Shown in pieces: positions 24,956 to 33,341 of a stretch of DNA of 35,190 nucleotides. Every line of letters starts with the position of its first letter. The first letter of the stretch is position 1. This stretch comes from an uncultured Candidatus Melainabacteria bacterium (GTDB lineage: Bacteria; Cyanobacteriota; Vampirovibrionia; Gastranaerophilales; Gastranaerophilaceae). Location: the NCBI GenBank assembly GCA_937895785.1, contig CALBKW010000095.1, positions 1 to 35,190 on the forward strand. Direction: 5' to 3'. The position numbers were made by a program, and so were the translations under genes. The notes beneath the pieces were generated by a model, which saw only the letters and a list, made by a program, of their open reading frames with translations, was not told the DNA's origin and ran no database searches.

Positions 24956-25625
24956 TTATACTGGATAATTTATGATAAGTGAAATACAACAATAAACCAT
25001 TATAATCAATGCCGCTAAAAATACAATAGTTAAACCAATCGGTACTTTTGAAAATGCAATTTTGTATCTAGTAAATATTGGCAAACGTTTGACATATTGC
25101 TCAAAATGTCTAATATCTTTGCCAGGTAATGGATTTTTGTCATTTATTCCATAATGAAAATTTGGTAAATCATTTTTTACTTTGATTAAATAGAGTATTA
25201 ATTGGTATGGGCAAGTTGAAAGAGGATTGTTTGAATACGATTCAAAATAAATATCTTCGTCGTTGTTTAATTTAATGGTAATATTAGTTTTAAATCCAGC
25301 GTAAGTTGCCTTAATTCTTTTATATCACTTTTATTAATTACCTTTTGTCAACTTGATTCTTATATCTATAAAACAAAGTTAACGAATTATTATCTATAAG
25401 TAAATCAGAAACTTGTTCTTCTTTAGTATAACTATATAAAACAGGGATAAATAGTGCAAAAACGCCAAATATTGCAAGACCAGCATCAATTTTTTCGTCA
25501 ATATCACTATGTGCGCTAAATAAAAGGTATAAACTTACTATCAACAGCGCTGTAATTGCAATTGCAAAAATTATAATTGCAAGTTTAGATTGAGTAATAC
25601 TTCCATTAATTTTAATTTTTCTCAT
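24956..25625 (-). pseudogene. Membrane-protein gene broken by two single-base frameshifts
   Basis: An intact 95-codon frame (25338-25625) has two membrane helices (LAIIIFAIAITALLIVSLYLLF and DAGLAIFGVFALFIPVLYSY) and stops at VDKR. In a second frame the sequence continues as VINKSDIKEL, and in a third as ATYAGFKTNITIKLNNDEDI... through YVKRLPIFTRYKIAFSKVPI and a final membrane helix to a stop at 24956-24958. Both jumps have the same direction and fall at A-runs (AAAAGG near 25340, TTAAGG near 25312). The total of 670 bases is two short of 224 whole codons. Adding one A at each site gives a 223-residue protein, with three helices and one soluble domain. I do not recognise the family. A sequencing error in A-runs remains possible. 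Confidence 0.7.
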
Positions 25626-25647
25626 AATAATTTCCTAATGTTGTAAT

Positions 25648-25677
25648 AAAAAAGACCATCTATAAAGATAGTCTTTT
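25648..25677 (-). terminator. Terminator after tRNA-Asp
   Basis: A 12-base stem (25650-25661 with 25666-25677, one G-U pair) with a 4-base loop and a T-run on the minus strand, four bases after the tRNA 3' end. Confidence 0.7.
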
Positions 25678-25680
25678 AAA

Positions 25681-25758
25681 TGGCGGGACTGACGAGGCTC
25701 GAACTCGCGACCTTCTGCGTGACAGGCAGACACTCTAACCAGACTGAGCTACAATCCC
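25681..25758 (-). tRNA. tRNA-Asp (anticodon GTC)
   Basis: Minus-strand cloverleaf. The acceptor stem GGGATTG pairs with CAGTCCC, the discriminator is G and the 3' CCA is encoded. The anticodon arm CTGCCTGTCACGCAG presents GTC, reading Asp GAC/GAU codons, and the T arm has GTTCGAG. Confidence 0.96.
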
Positions 25759-25785
25759 ATATAATATGTACTTGTCTGTAAATTC

Positions 25786-25814
25786 ATTATAGTCGAACCC
25801 GAAAAAAAATGCAA
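25786..25814 (-). promoter_or_regulatory. tRNA-Asp promoter
   Basis: On the minus strand TTGCAT (25809-25814), exactly 17 bases, perfect TATAAT (25786-25791). Transcription would start near 25779, about 20 bases before the mature tRNA. Confidence 0.75.
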
Positions 25815-25866
25815 TACCTTTTTTATTTATATTATTTTTCGTGTTACATTTTGTTATTTTACACAT

Positions 25867-25899
25867 AAAAATACCTACGACTTGTCCGTAGGTATTTTT
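25867..25899 (-). terminator. Terminator of the small Gln-rich gene
   Basis: Perfect 13-base-pair stem (25867-25879 with 25887-25899), loop of seven, T-rich on the minus strand. It lies 40 bases after the stop of the 98-residue gene. Confidence 0.8.
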
Positions 25900-25938
25900 T
25901 GAGAACTTATTTAATTCCTTCTCCTTAGATAAAGACGA

Positions 25939-26235
25939 CTATGCGATTTCGCCGTCAGTTGCTTGAAGCTGTTTCTTTTGGAAGTTGTGAATTACTGCGC
26001 TTACCAAAAATTCGTAAGATTTCTTGTTTTCAATACCTGGAAATTCTTTGCGAAGTTGTGCTCTGACCATTGCTTCCAGCTTTTGAGTGCCAGATACTCT
26101 ATTAACATCTGATGATGTAATCATATTAATATAATCAGCGCTAGTTTTATCTTGTCCTTGGACAAAGTTCAAAAACTGAGCTTTTTGATTTTCTTGTTGT
26201 TGAGCTTGTTGTTGTTTTAAATTTTTGTTTTGCAT
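25939..26235 (-). CDS. Small Gln-rich protein of unknown function
   Basis: 98 residues: an N-terminal Gln/Asn/Lys-rich stretch (about 1-20, LKQQQAQQQENQKAQ), then a predicted helical domain with a LEAMVRAQLRKEFPGIENKK segment and ending near FQKKQLQATDGEIA. No cysteines, membrane helix or recognisable motif. A purine-rich AAAGGTAGG lies about eight bases before the ATG. Bounded by its own terminator downstream and the end of the glyS gene 159 bases upstream. The 26236-26394 gap shows no clear promoter. Being compact and independently transcribed, it is likely a real gene; function unknown. Confidence 0.65.
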   Translation of the reverse strand: MQNKNLKQQQAQQQENQKAQFLNFVQGQDKTSADYINMITSSDVNRVSGTQKLEAMVRAQLRKEFPGIENKKSYEFLVSAVIHNFQKKQLQATDGEIA

Positions 26236-26394
26236 TTGGGGAACCTACCTTTATTACACTATCTTATTTGTTTTGATTTCTTATGTCTTAATAAAGCACC
26301 CTGAAAATAAAAATTTACTCATTTTTGCACTTTGTTTACATAAGTTAACAAACATCTTCGAGATAAAGTTATATCTTGAAATTTTGTGTTTAAA

Positions 26395-28392
26395 CTATGC
26401 TTGAATTTTTGAAAAATCACACAATTTTTCAAATTTTTCTTTCAATTGTGTCAACATAGCTAAACGGTTGTTTTTAACGCTTTCATCGTTATCCATAACC
26501 AATACCTTGTCAAAGAAGCTTGATATTGCTGGAACTGCTCCGATTAGTTCTTTTAAATATACATCATAATCAACGTTTTCGTTAATTTTGTTCATTGTAT
26601 CTAAAAGCATGCTTTCTGAATCATCTTTGAATAATTCTTTTTTTACTTCGGCATGTACAGGTGCTTTCAAAATTCTAATAACTCTGTTTGCGCTTTCTAA
26701 CAATTCTGGAGCATTCATAGCTGAAACAACCTTTACTCTAGCAACGTAATCTGACAAATCTGACAATGGATTTGAAGATGCGCATGCTTCAAGTACATCT
26801 TTTTGGTATTGATCATTCAAGAATATAATCAAGCGTTGAGTGAAAAATTCTTGGATATCTTTTATACAGTCTTTTTTTACTGGTAAAAGTTCCAATGTTT
26901 TTTCTAACATTTTGTTTAAGTCTATTTTTAAATCGTTTGCAATAACTGTTTTAATAATACCAAGAGCCGCACGTCTTACGCCTAATGGGTCAGAAGAACC
27001 TGTTGGCTTTTTACCTTCTACAAACACTGCAGAAACAGTGTCTAGTTTATCAGCAATACCAACAACTTGACCTTCAATACCTTTTGCTAATTCGCTATCA
27101 GCGTTTAAAGGGAAATAATGCTCTTTGATACCTTCTACAACCTCAGGTGCTTCACCTGAAACTCTTGCGTAGTCTGAACCTATGTAACCTTGAAGTTCAG
27201 TAAATTCAAATACAAGGCTTGTGCAAAGGTCCGCTTTACATAACAAAGCGGTTCTATTGATTGTTTCAGATGATTTACCTAAATCACTTGCAATTGCTTT
27301 TGATAATTCAATGATACGTTGAGTTTTGTCATAAATTGTGCCCATACCCTTTTGGAATGTCATACCTTTTAAGCCTTCAACGTAATCGGCAAGAGGCTTT
27401 CTAGTATCTTCATTGAAGAAGAATACTGCATCATCAAGTCTAGCTCCAACTACACGTAAGTTACCAGCTTTGATATTTTCAAATTCGTCGCCTACATAGT
27501 TTGTGATTGTGATAAATTTATTTGTTAATTTGCCGTCTTTGTAAAGAGCAAAATAACGTTGGTGAACTGCCATAACAGTTACTGTAACTTCATCTGGAAT
27601 TGTTAAATATTTTTCATCAAATTCACAAGTTACGGCAACTGGCCATTCACAAAGTTCTGTAACTTCTTCTAACAAATCGTCAGAATATCTGCAAACTGCG
27701 CCAATTTTATCAGCTTCAGCTTTTGCTTGTTTAATGATTTCAGATTTTCTTTCTGCTTGGTCTACAATAACGTTAGCAGTACGCAACTTTTCAACATACT
27801 CATCAGGGTGATTGATTTCTACGGTTTGATTTTTAGAAAATCTATGACCTCTTGAAACCTTGCCTGATTTAATATTAATAATTTCGATAGGAACTTCTTT
27901 GTTATCCATTATAGAAACAATCCAACGGATAGGTCTTTGAAATTTTTCATCAAAGTTATCCCATCTCATAAAATGAGAACCTTGAAGTTTTAGAACAAGA
28001 GTTGGGATATTTTCTTGAAGAACGACAGATGTTTCTTTACCTTTAATTTCAACTTTTGCATGCAAATAGTTATCTTCCAGATATGCATCTTCTGGAGCAA
28101 CGCCATTTTTTCTTAAGAAACCTTCACCAGCTTTTGTAAGGTTGCCATTTTCGTCATAAGCAACATTTTTTATAGGTCCTCTTAAAATTTTTGTTTCGTC
28201 TTCTTGTTTTTCAGCAAGTCCGTCGATAATTACCGCTAAGCGTCTTGGAGTTGCAAGAACATTGATATCTGAAAATTTAATGCAGTTTTCGTTTAAGAAT
28301 TTTGAAAAACCTGTTTTTAATTGTTCAACCGCTTGGTTAATAAATTTGTATGGTAATTCTTCACAACCTACTTCTAATAAATATTTACTCAT
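26395..28392 (-). CDS. glyS: Glycyl-tRNA synthetase beta subunit
   Basis: 665 residues, close to the usual beta-subunit length. The N-terminus YLLEVGCEELPYKFINQAVEQL and the block ATPRRLAVIIDGL are characteristic, as are LQGSHFMRWDNFDEKFQRPIRW and DLCTSLVFEFTELQGYIGSDYA. The C-terminal third contains the DALR-type helical anticodon domain. It pairs with the catalytic alpha subunit (glyQ), which is not in the window, so the usual glyQS operon is split. Start supported by AGAGGT. Confidence 0.96.
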   Translation of the reverse strand: MSKYLLEVGCEELPYKFINQAVEQLKTGFSKFLNENCIKFSDINVLATPRRLAVIIDGLAEKQEDETKILRGPIKNVAYDENGNLTKAGEGFLRKNGVAPEDAYLEDNYLHAKVEIKGKETSVVLQENIPTLVLKLQGSHFMRWDNFDEKFQRPIRWIVSIMDNKEVPIEIINIKSGKVSRGHRFSKNQTVEINHPDEYVEKLRTANVIVDQAERKSEIIKQAKAEADKIGAVCRYSDDLLEEVTELCEWPVAVTCEFDEKYLTIPDEVTVTVMAVHQRYFALYKDGKLTNKFITITNYVGDEFENIKAGNLRVVGARLDDAVFFFNEDTRKPLADYVEGLKGMTFQKGMGTIYDKTQRIIELSKAIASDLGKSSETINRTALLCKADLCTSLVFEFTELQGYIGSDYARVSGEAPEVVEGIKEHYFPLNADSELAKGIEGQVVGIADKLDTVSAVFVEGKKPTGSSDPLGVRRAALGIIKTVIANDLKIDLNKMLEKTLELLPVKKDCIKDIQEFFTQRLIIFLNDQYQKDVLEACASSNPLSDLSDYVARVKVVSAMNAPELLESANRVIRILKAPVHAEVKKELFKDDSESMLLDTMNKINENVDYDVYLKELIGAVPAISSFFDKVLVMDNDESVKNNRLAMLTQLKEKFEKLCDFSKIQA

Positions 28393-28499
28393 TTTTACCT
28401 CTGATTTTTCTTTTTCTAACTTCTTAAAAACTGCAATTCAAGCGTTCGCAGTAATTATATTTCAATTATATTATACAATGAAGATAATTAAATACAAGA

Positions 28500-28526
28500 A
28501 CGGCGCACGCCAAAGGCGTGCGCCGT
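28500..28526 (-). terminator. GC-rich hairpin downstream of the helicase gene
   Basis: Perfect 12-base-pair stem (28500-28511 with 28515-28526) with loop AAA, 22 bases after the helicase stop on the minus strand. The T-tract after it is poor, so termination may be factor-dependent; it could also protect mRNA ends. Confidence 0.6.
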
Positions 28527-28547
28527 CTAATAACTATCAATGTTTAA

Positions 28548-31500
28548 TTAAGTTAGCAATCTATCAAGACACGCCTTTGGTGAAACTTGCCATTCTCTAA
28601 AACTTACACGTTTTACGGTATAGCCAGAACGTTCAAGTATTGCTTGTTTACGCATATTCGTAATTTTTTCTCTTGGTTCGTCTTCCATACCGTCTACTTC
28701 AACGATTGTGTTGTCGAACATTAAATCTGCACTCAAGCCTGCAATGCTTGCACCTGCAACTACATCTTTGCCCAAGCTTCTGATAGCATCGGCAATATCT
28801 CGTTCTAATTGATTTTTGTAAATATTTTCGTCGATTTCCTTGTTTAAAATCGCATTTTGACGTTCTTGATATTCCTTCAAGTAAGCCATATAGTGTCTAA
28901 AATGACCGTCAGGAAGGTTTGTTATATCGTGCGAAATGAAGTTTATCATCTTATTTTTAGCACGAGTGATTGCAACGTTAAACAAGTTTGATTTTTGCAA
29001 GAATGTTAAACTTTGAGTGTAACTGTTATCTGCAAAAGCCCAAGATATCAACATAATATCTCTTTCATCACCTTGGAAGGTGTGTGCTGTACCAATTTCT
29101 ACTTGGTGTTTTTTTAACATGTGGTCAGAAAGAACTTTTGAAACAGATATTTTTAACTGTTCGACCTGAGCTCTAAATGGTGAAATAATACCAATAGAAA
29201 CTGGTTTTTCTGGATTTTTGCGCTCATCTTCAACTATAAGTTCGTGTAAAGTTTTTACAACGGCTTCAATTTCAGGTAAGTTACGAGTTGCAGAACTGTC
29301 AACTTTACCATCAGGTACTTGCACAAGTTCTAAAACTTTGTCACCAACTTTGTCTTTGCGCATAATTCTAATTTTTCCGTCATAAAACTCTTGGTTAGAA
29401 AAATCAATGATTGGCGGTAAACTTCTAAAATGTTCATCTAACATTATTGAATTCATAGAGTAGTAATCTGAAACATCAAACATTGAATTTGTCCTAAAAC
29501 GCCACATCAATTGGTATTTGTCAGGAATACCATATTGATTCATGAAGGACTGTTCTTTAGCTTTTTCTAAGAATGATAAATGAGGCAATTGTTTGTCATC
29601 ACCTACGATTACCGCTTTTTTGGCACGGAACAAAATAGGGAAACAACTTGCAATATCACATTGAGAGGCCTCATCAATAATTGCTACATCAAACATTGCA
29701 GGTTTTAAAGGTAATGAACTTGAAACCGCATAAGTTGTTGTACACCAACAAGGGAATGCATCAAGCAATGGTTTAAAATCTTCAGAGTCCAAAATGTTAT
29801 TTTGAAGACGTTGTTTTCTTTCAACAAGTGATTGTGCGTGAATTTTAAGCCTTCTGCATTTAACTGGATCTTTTGTTATAGCTTTAAGAGCTTGTCGTCG
29901 TTGATTTTTCAATATTTTAGTTGCAATTCCACTTTGTTTCTTCTTCATTAAGCGAATTTGCTCCATCATTTGATGAATATTACCCGATTTTTGAATTTCA
30001 AGTTCTGTTGTTTTTTCTTCTGTTTCAAGTTTTGCATAATCATATTCTGTGTTTAGTTGTTCAATTGCATCTTCGTCAATTTTGAACTCGTGCACACCTA
30101 ATAATTTTTTCAATTGTCCTTTTGCATTATGATTTGCAATATTGGCGAAGAAACCACTTTTCTCCATGTTCTTTTTAAAAGAATCAATAGCTTCTTTTAC
30201 TGATTCAAGTTCTTCAGGTTTTAAAAGCTTTGTGATAAATCTATTTGTATCAAAAGAAAGTCCACTAACTTTAATTTCTTCGTATAAATCGTGCCATTTT
30301 TTTTCAAGACGAATAATTTTGTCACATTTCTTTTCAAGATTTCGCATTTTGTCTAAATGCTCTTTCATATCTTGAATGTCTGCTGTCATATATTCTTCTG
30401 CACCATCGTCAAGGTCACAATTGCCATTGCTTAACTTCTTCAACTCTGCACTTAATTCGCGTTGATAATTTAAGCGACCCGCACGAAGAGCCAAAAAGTC
30501 TGCACCTAAGTTGTTTAATCTATCTGCAACTACGTCAACCGCTTTATCCATACGTGATGCAATTAAAACAGTTTTGCCGTGTGCAATCAAGTGTGCAACA
30601 AGGTTCACGATAGTTTGAGATTTACCAGTTCCAGGAGGACCTTGAACCGATAGAAATTTATCTGTTTCAATATTTTTTAAAACTCTTTCTTGCGTATCAC
30701 TCAAAGATAGAGGAGTTACTGGATAAAATTCCTTTACTTCTTCATCTTCAGTTACGCCTTTAGATTTTGTTTGTACAAATTCGTCGTTAATTACGCCTAA
30801 AGCAGTTTCTCTATACATTCCGCTCGGTTTTTCAGCAATTTGCATTAATTCGTGAAGAACACCAGCAGTTACAGCGGGTCTTTTTGTTAAGATGATAGCA
30901 CTTTGACTTGTAACGCTTACGTGGTCAACTTTTTTTACTGTTTCTTTTGCAATACGTTCATTTTCTTCTTCCTCATCAATGATTTCATCGACATTTTTTG
31001 AGGTGATTTTTTCTTCATAAAAATCTTTTGAAACGTTATCTTCTTCCTCTGTTGTATCGTTTAATGCAATTTCTACATCAGGAACTATTGATTTTAAAGT
31101 TGTTAAGAAAATATCCATTTTTTCTTGTGTTAAAGGAAGCTCAGGTACTGCATCTAAGATACCTTCTAACAGCAAATCAATTTCGTCCTCGTCGTCACGT
31201 TTTGCCATCAAACCTGCAAGAGCTGCAGTGTTTAATGAAAGAACATCATCAAGTGGAACACAATTGATGTTTACACCATTTCTTTCAAGTCTGCAAGGAA
31301 CATATAAAAGTGGTGTCAAAAATTCATTTTGACGTTTTGTTTTTGAATTTTTACCGACTAAGAAAAGATAGCCGTAAATTAAATATTTATCTTTTGTATT
31401 GTTTTCGCTTTGTATCATCAATTCTGTCAATTTAGAATCGCTGCCGTCAAGACGTAAAAATTCTTCGCCTTTAGTAAATAAAGTTTCTTCTTGTTTTAAG

Positions 31501-31661
31501 AAAATCCATTTGTTATCTTTGTCGCCTTTTAAATTTCTGAAAGTTGCACTCTTAACTTCTTCGCGCACGCAATCGTGCAAATATTGGCTTAATTTTTTTA
31601 CAAAACTATTGTTAAATGCAGAGTTTAGGGCTCTGGTTGCTTCGTGTAATTCTTGTAGCAT
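28548..31661 (-). CDS. Superfamily 1 (COG1112/Upf1-like) helicase with C-terminal PD-(D/E)xK-like nuclease domain
   Basis: 1037 residues. All core SF1 motifs are visible: Walker A VQGPPGTGKSQTIV (339-352), Walker B FDVAIIDEAS (657-666) followed by GDDKQLPHL, DEHFRSLPPI (742-751), GTAHTFQGDERD (857-868) and NVAITRAKNKM (895-905). A large helical insert (about 410-640) separates motifs Ia and II. The acidic region 203-246 lies before the core. The last 90 residues resemble DUF559/Vsr-like PD-(D/E)xK nucleases: LSADLMFDNTIVEVDG (Asp979, Glu989, Asp991) and later RKQAILERSGYTVKRVS. This helicase-nuclease layout recurs in bacterial defence and repair loci. Transcribed divergently from the CCA-enzyme gene, with AAGGA about ten bases before the ATG. 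No defence partner gene is adjacent. Confidence 0.87.
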   Translation of the reverse strand: MLQELHEATRALNSAFNNSFVKKLSQYLHDCVREEVKSATFRNLKGDKDNKWIFLKQEETLFTKGEEFLRLDGSDSKLTELMIQSENNTKDKYLIYGYLFLVGKNSKTKRQNEFLTPLLYVPCRLERNGVNINCVPLDDVLSLNTAALAGLMAKRDDEDEIDLLLEGILDAVPELPLTQEKMDIFLTTLKSIVPDVEIALNDTTEEEDNVSKDFYEEKITSKNVDEIIDEEEENERIAKETVKKVDHVSVTSQSAIILTKRPAVTAGVLHELMQIAEKPSGMYRETALGVINDEFVQTKSKGVTEDEEVKEFYPVTPLSLSDTQERVLKNIETDKFLSVQGPPGTGKSQTIVNLVAHLIAHGKTVLIASRMDKAVDVVADRLNNLGADFLALRAGRLNYQRELSAELKKLSNGNCDLDDGAEEYMTADIQDMKEHLDKMRNLEKKCDKIIRLEKKWHDLYEEIKVSGLSFDTNRFITKLLKPEELESVKEAIDSFKKNMEKSGFFANIANHNAKGQLKKLLGVHEFKIDEDAIEQLNTEYDYAKLETEEKTTELEIQKSGNIHQMMEQIRLMKKKQSGIATKILKNQRRQALKAITKDPVKCRRLKIHAQSLVERKQRLQNNILDSEDFKPLLDAFPCWCTTTYAVSSSLPLKPAMFDVAIIDEASQCDIASCFPILFRAKKAVIVGDDKQLPHLSFLEKAKEQSFMNQYGIPDKYQLMWRFRTNSMFDVSDYYSMNSIMLDEHFRSLPPIIDFSNQEFYDGKIRIMRKDKVGDKVLELVQVPDGKVDSSATRNLPEIEAVVKTLHELIVEDERKNPEKPVSIGIISPFRAQVEQLKISVSKVLSDHMLKKHQVEIGTAHTFQGDERDIMLISWAFADNSYTQSLTFLQKSNLFNVAITRAKNKMINFISHDITNLPDGHFRHYMAYLKEYQERQNAILNKEIDENIYKNQLERDIADAIRSLGKDVVAGASIAGLSADLMFDNTIVEVDGMEDEPREKITNMRKQAILERSGYTVKRVSFREWQVSPKACLDRLLT

Positions 31662-31678
31662 AATATTTCTATCCTTAT

Positions 31679-31707
31679 TTGATTATCCCTCTATTTTAGG
31701 CTAGAAT
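31679..31707 (+). promoter_or_regulatory. Promoter of the CCA-enzyme gene, probably leaderless
   Basis: TTGATT (31679-31684), 17 bases, TAGAAT (31702-31707), then six bases to the ATG at 31714. The geometry is the same as at 11793 and 11867. No ribosome site can fit. Confidence 0.6.
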
Positions 31708-31713
31708 GGATTT

Positions 31714-32811
31714 ATGAACATCATTAATTTATATGAAAAATCAGAAAATCTGTTTTTTGTCGGGGGTATTGTAAGAGATGAACTTCTTGGAAAAAAAAGC
31801 CCTGACATAGATTTGACATTTGTTGGTGATGCGATTGAATTTGCACGAAGTTTGGACTTTGGAGAAATTACTCAAATTAATGAAGAATTTGGTTCTGTAC
31901 ATTTGAAAATTGATAATAAAACAATTGATATAACTTCAACAAGAACGGAAACTTACCCGAAAAAGGGACAATTGCCAGTTGTAGATAAAATAGCTTGTCC
32001 ATTAAAAGACGATGTTCAAAGAAGAGATTTTACGGTTAATGCGATTGCGAAAAACTGTAAATCGGGAGAAATTGTTGATTACGTAGGTGGAATTGATGAT
32101 TTAAAAAATAAAACTTTAAGAGTTCTGCACGACAAAAGTTTTATTGACGATCCCACACGCATAATTAGAGGTCTGAAATTTGCGGTAAGATTTGGTTTTG
32201 AACTTGATGAACATACCAAAAAACTTCAAGATGAATATTTGCAGAATGTTAATTATGAGATGTCTTTCAAACGCTTGAAAGATGAGCTTACAGATGCGTT
32301 TAAGTTAAATAAACAAGAAGTGCTGCATAAGTTTATTGAACAAAATTTATATAAATTACTTTCTGCAGATCAGAGAAGTGCTAAAGAAGTACAAGTTCAA
32401 CCTTTAGTTGATAAATATAAGAATGAAATAAAAAATGTTTGGATTTGTTATTTAGGCTCGTTTGATTTGTCAAATTTATCTTTAACAAAAACTGAAACAA
32501 AAGTTATAGATGATTACAAAAAACTATTGAGTGCAGATTTATCAAGCGATTTCAAAGTTTATAAAGCTTTTGAAAAAGTCGAAATTGAAAGTTTAATCTT
32601 GTTAGCACAAACAAAAAAAGAAATAGTTGAAAAATATTTAGATAAATTGAGAAAGATAAAATTGCAAATTTCAGGAGAAGATTTGATAAAATTAGGTTAC
32701 AAACCGTCTAGAAAATTTGCTCAAGCTTTAGATGCTGTATTACAAGCAGTGATTGAAAATCCAACTCTTAATCATGCTCAACAACTTGACATGGTTGAAA
32801 AAATCATGTGA
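31714..32811 (+). CDS. CCA tRNA nucleotidyltransferase / poly(A) polymerase family protein
   Basis: 365 residues. Class II nucleotidyltransferase head: FFVGGIVRDELLGKKSPDIDLTF (metal-binding Asp pair in DID), the RRDFTVNAIA motif, and DDPTRIIRGLKFAVRFGFEL. The family adds CCA, CC or A to tRNA 3' ends or polyadenylates RNA; specificity cannot be read from these motifs alone. The helical C-terminal half (about 180-365) is divergent and short, and no HD domain is seen. In the same window tRNA-Gln lacks an encoded CCA, so such an activity is needed. The promoter places the mRNA start at the ATG. Confidence 0.9.
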   Translation: MNIINLYEKSENLFFVGGIVRDELLGKKSPDIDLTFVGDAIEFARSLDFGEITQINEEFGSVHLKIDNKTIDITSTRTETYPKKGQLPVVDKIACPLKDDVQRRDFTVNAIAKNCKSGEIVDYVGGIDDLKNKTLRVLHDKSFIDDPTRIIRGLKFAVRFGFELDEHTKKLQDEYLQNVNYEMSFKRLKDELTDAFKLNKQEVLHKFIEQNLYKLLSADQRSAKEVQVQPLVDKYKNEIKNVWICYLGSFDLSNLSLTKTETKVIDDYKKLLSADLSSDFKVYKAFEKVEIESLILLAQTKKEIVEKYLDKLRKIKLQISGEDLIKLGYKPSRKFAQALDAVLQAVIENPTLNHAQQLDMVEKIM

Positions 32812-32824
32812 ACATTTGTAAAAA

Positions 32825-32839
32825 CCATGCCCCGCATGG
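32825..32839 (+). other. Small hairpin between the CCA-enzyme gene and the next ORF
   Basis: A 6-base-pair stem (CCATGC, 32825-32830, with GCATGG, 32834-32839) with a CCC loop, followed by CTTTAAAA. Too weak to call a firm terminator; it may attenuate read-through. Confidence 0.35.
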
Positions 32840-32875
32840 CTTTAAAAGGTTTGAAACAAGAGTTATCATGTGAAT

Positions 32876-33124
32876 ATGGATATCATAAAGAACTTGAAGG
32901 ATTACAAGTTGACAGCTAGGCAACGGATTTTTGCAGGATATCTAAATGACAAAATCAGTTCCTACACTTGTAGCGAAACAATTAAAAATAAAGAATTTAT
33001 CCGAAGATTTTTTTCTCCGGACAATGATTTCTGCGTATATTCAACAGCGGTTCAAAACGCAACAGAATTAAGGAATATAAAGAAACCGTTTTATGATGAT
33101 GATACAGATGCGCAGGCAAGTTAA
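32876..33124 (+). CDS. Small protein of unknown function
   Basis: About 82 residues from the ATG at 32876 (a GTG at 32870 would add two). Basic N-terminal half (DIIKNLKDYKLTARQRIFAG), then a more polar half with two cysteines and an acidic end (DDDTDAQAS). I recognise no family. The ribosome site is weak and no own promoter is obvious, so it may be read through from the gene before. It could be a real small gene or a conserved non-coding stretch; coding status is moderate. Confidence 0.45.
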   Translation: MDIIKNLKDYKLTARQRIFAGYLNDKISSYTCSETIKNKEFIRRFFSPDNDFCVYSTAVQNATELRNIKKPFYDDDTDAQAS

Positions 33125-33145
33125 TAATTAAATTATAAAAAGAAC

Positions 33146-33174
33146 TTGACAAATTATTTCTGTGCGATTAAAAT
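33146..33174 (+). promoter_or_regulatory. tRNA-Gln promoter
   Basis: Perfect TTGACA (33146-33151), exactly 17 bases, TAAAAT (33169-33174). Start expected near 33181, eight bases before the tRNA. The best -35 in the window. Confidence 0.8.
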
Positions 33175-33188
33175 TAAAACATACCTAA

Positions 33189-33261
33189 TGGGATGTCGCC
33201 AAGTGGTAAGGCACCTGGTTTTGGTCCAGGCATTTCGGAGGTTCGAGTCCTTCCATCCCAG
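33189..33261 (+). tRNA. tRNA-Gln (anticodon TTG)
   Basis: The acceptor stem TGGGATG pairs with CATCCCA. The anticodon arm CCTGGTTTTGGTCCAGG presents TTG and the T arm has GTTCGAG. The 3' end is followed by GTTTT, so CCA is not encoded. This is a substrate of the GatAB route, as no glutaminyl-tRNA synthetase is seen here. Confidence 0.95.
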
Positions 33262-33265
33262 TTTT

Positions 33266-33294
33266 AAAAAGACTTCCGCAAGGGAGTCTTTTTT
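33266..33294 (+). terminator. tRNA-Gln terminator
   Basis: A 12-base stem with one G-U pair (33266-33277 with 33282-33293) around a GCAA loop, ending in a T-run. Confidence 0.8.
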
Positions 33295-33341
33295 CATATT
33301 TGCATTCAATCATAGAATTGTTAGTTTTTTGTTTGGAAAAA

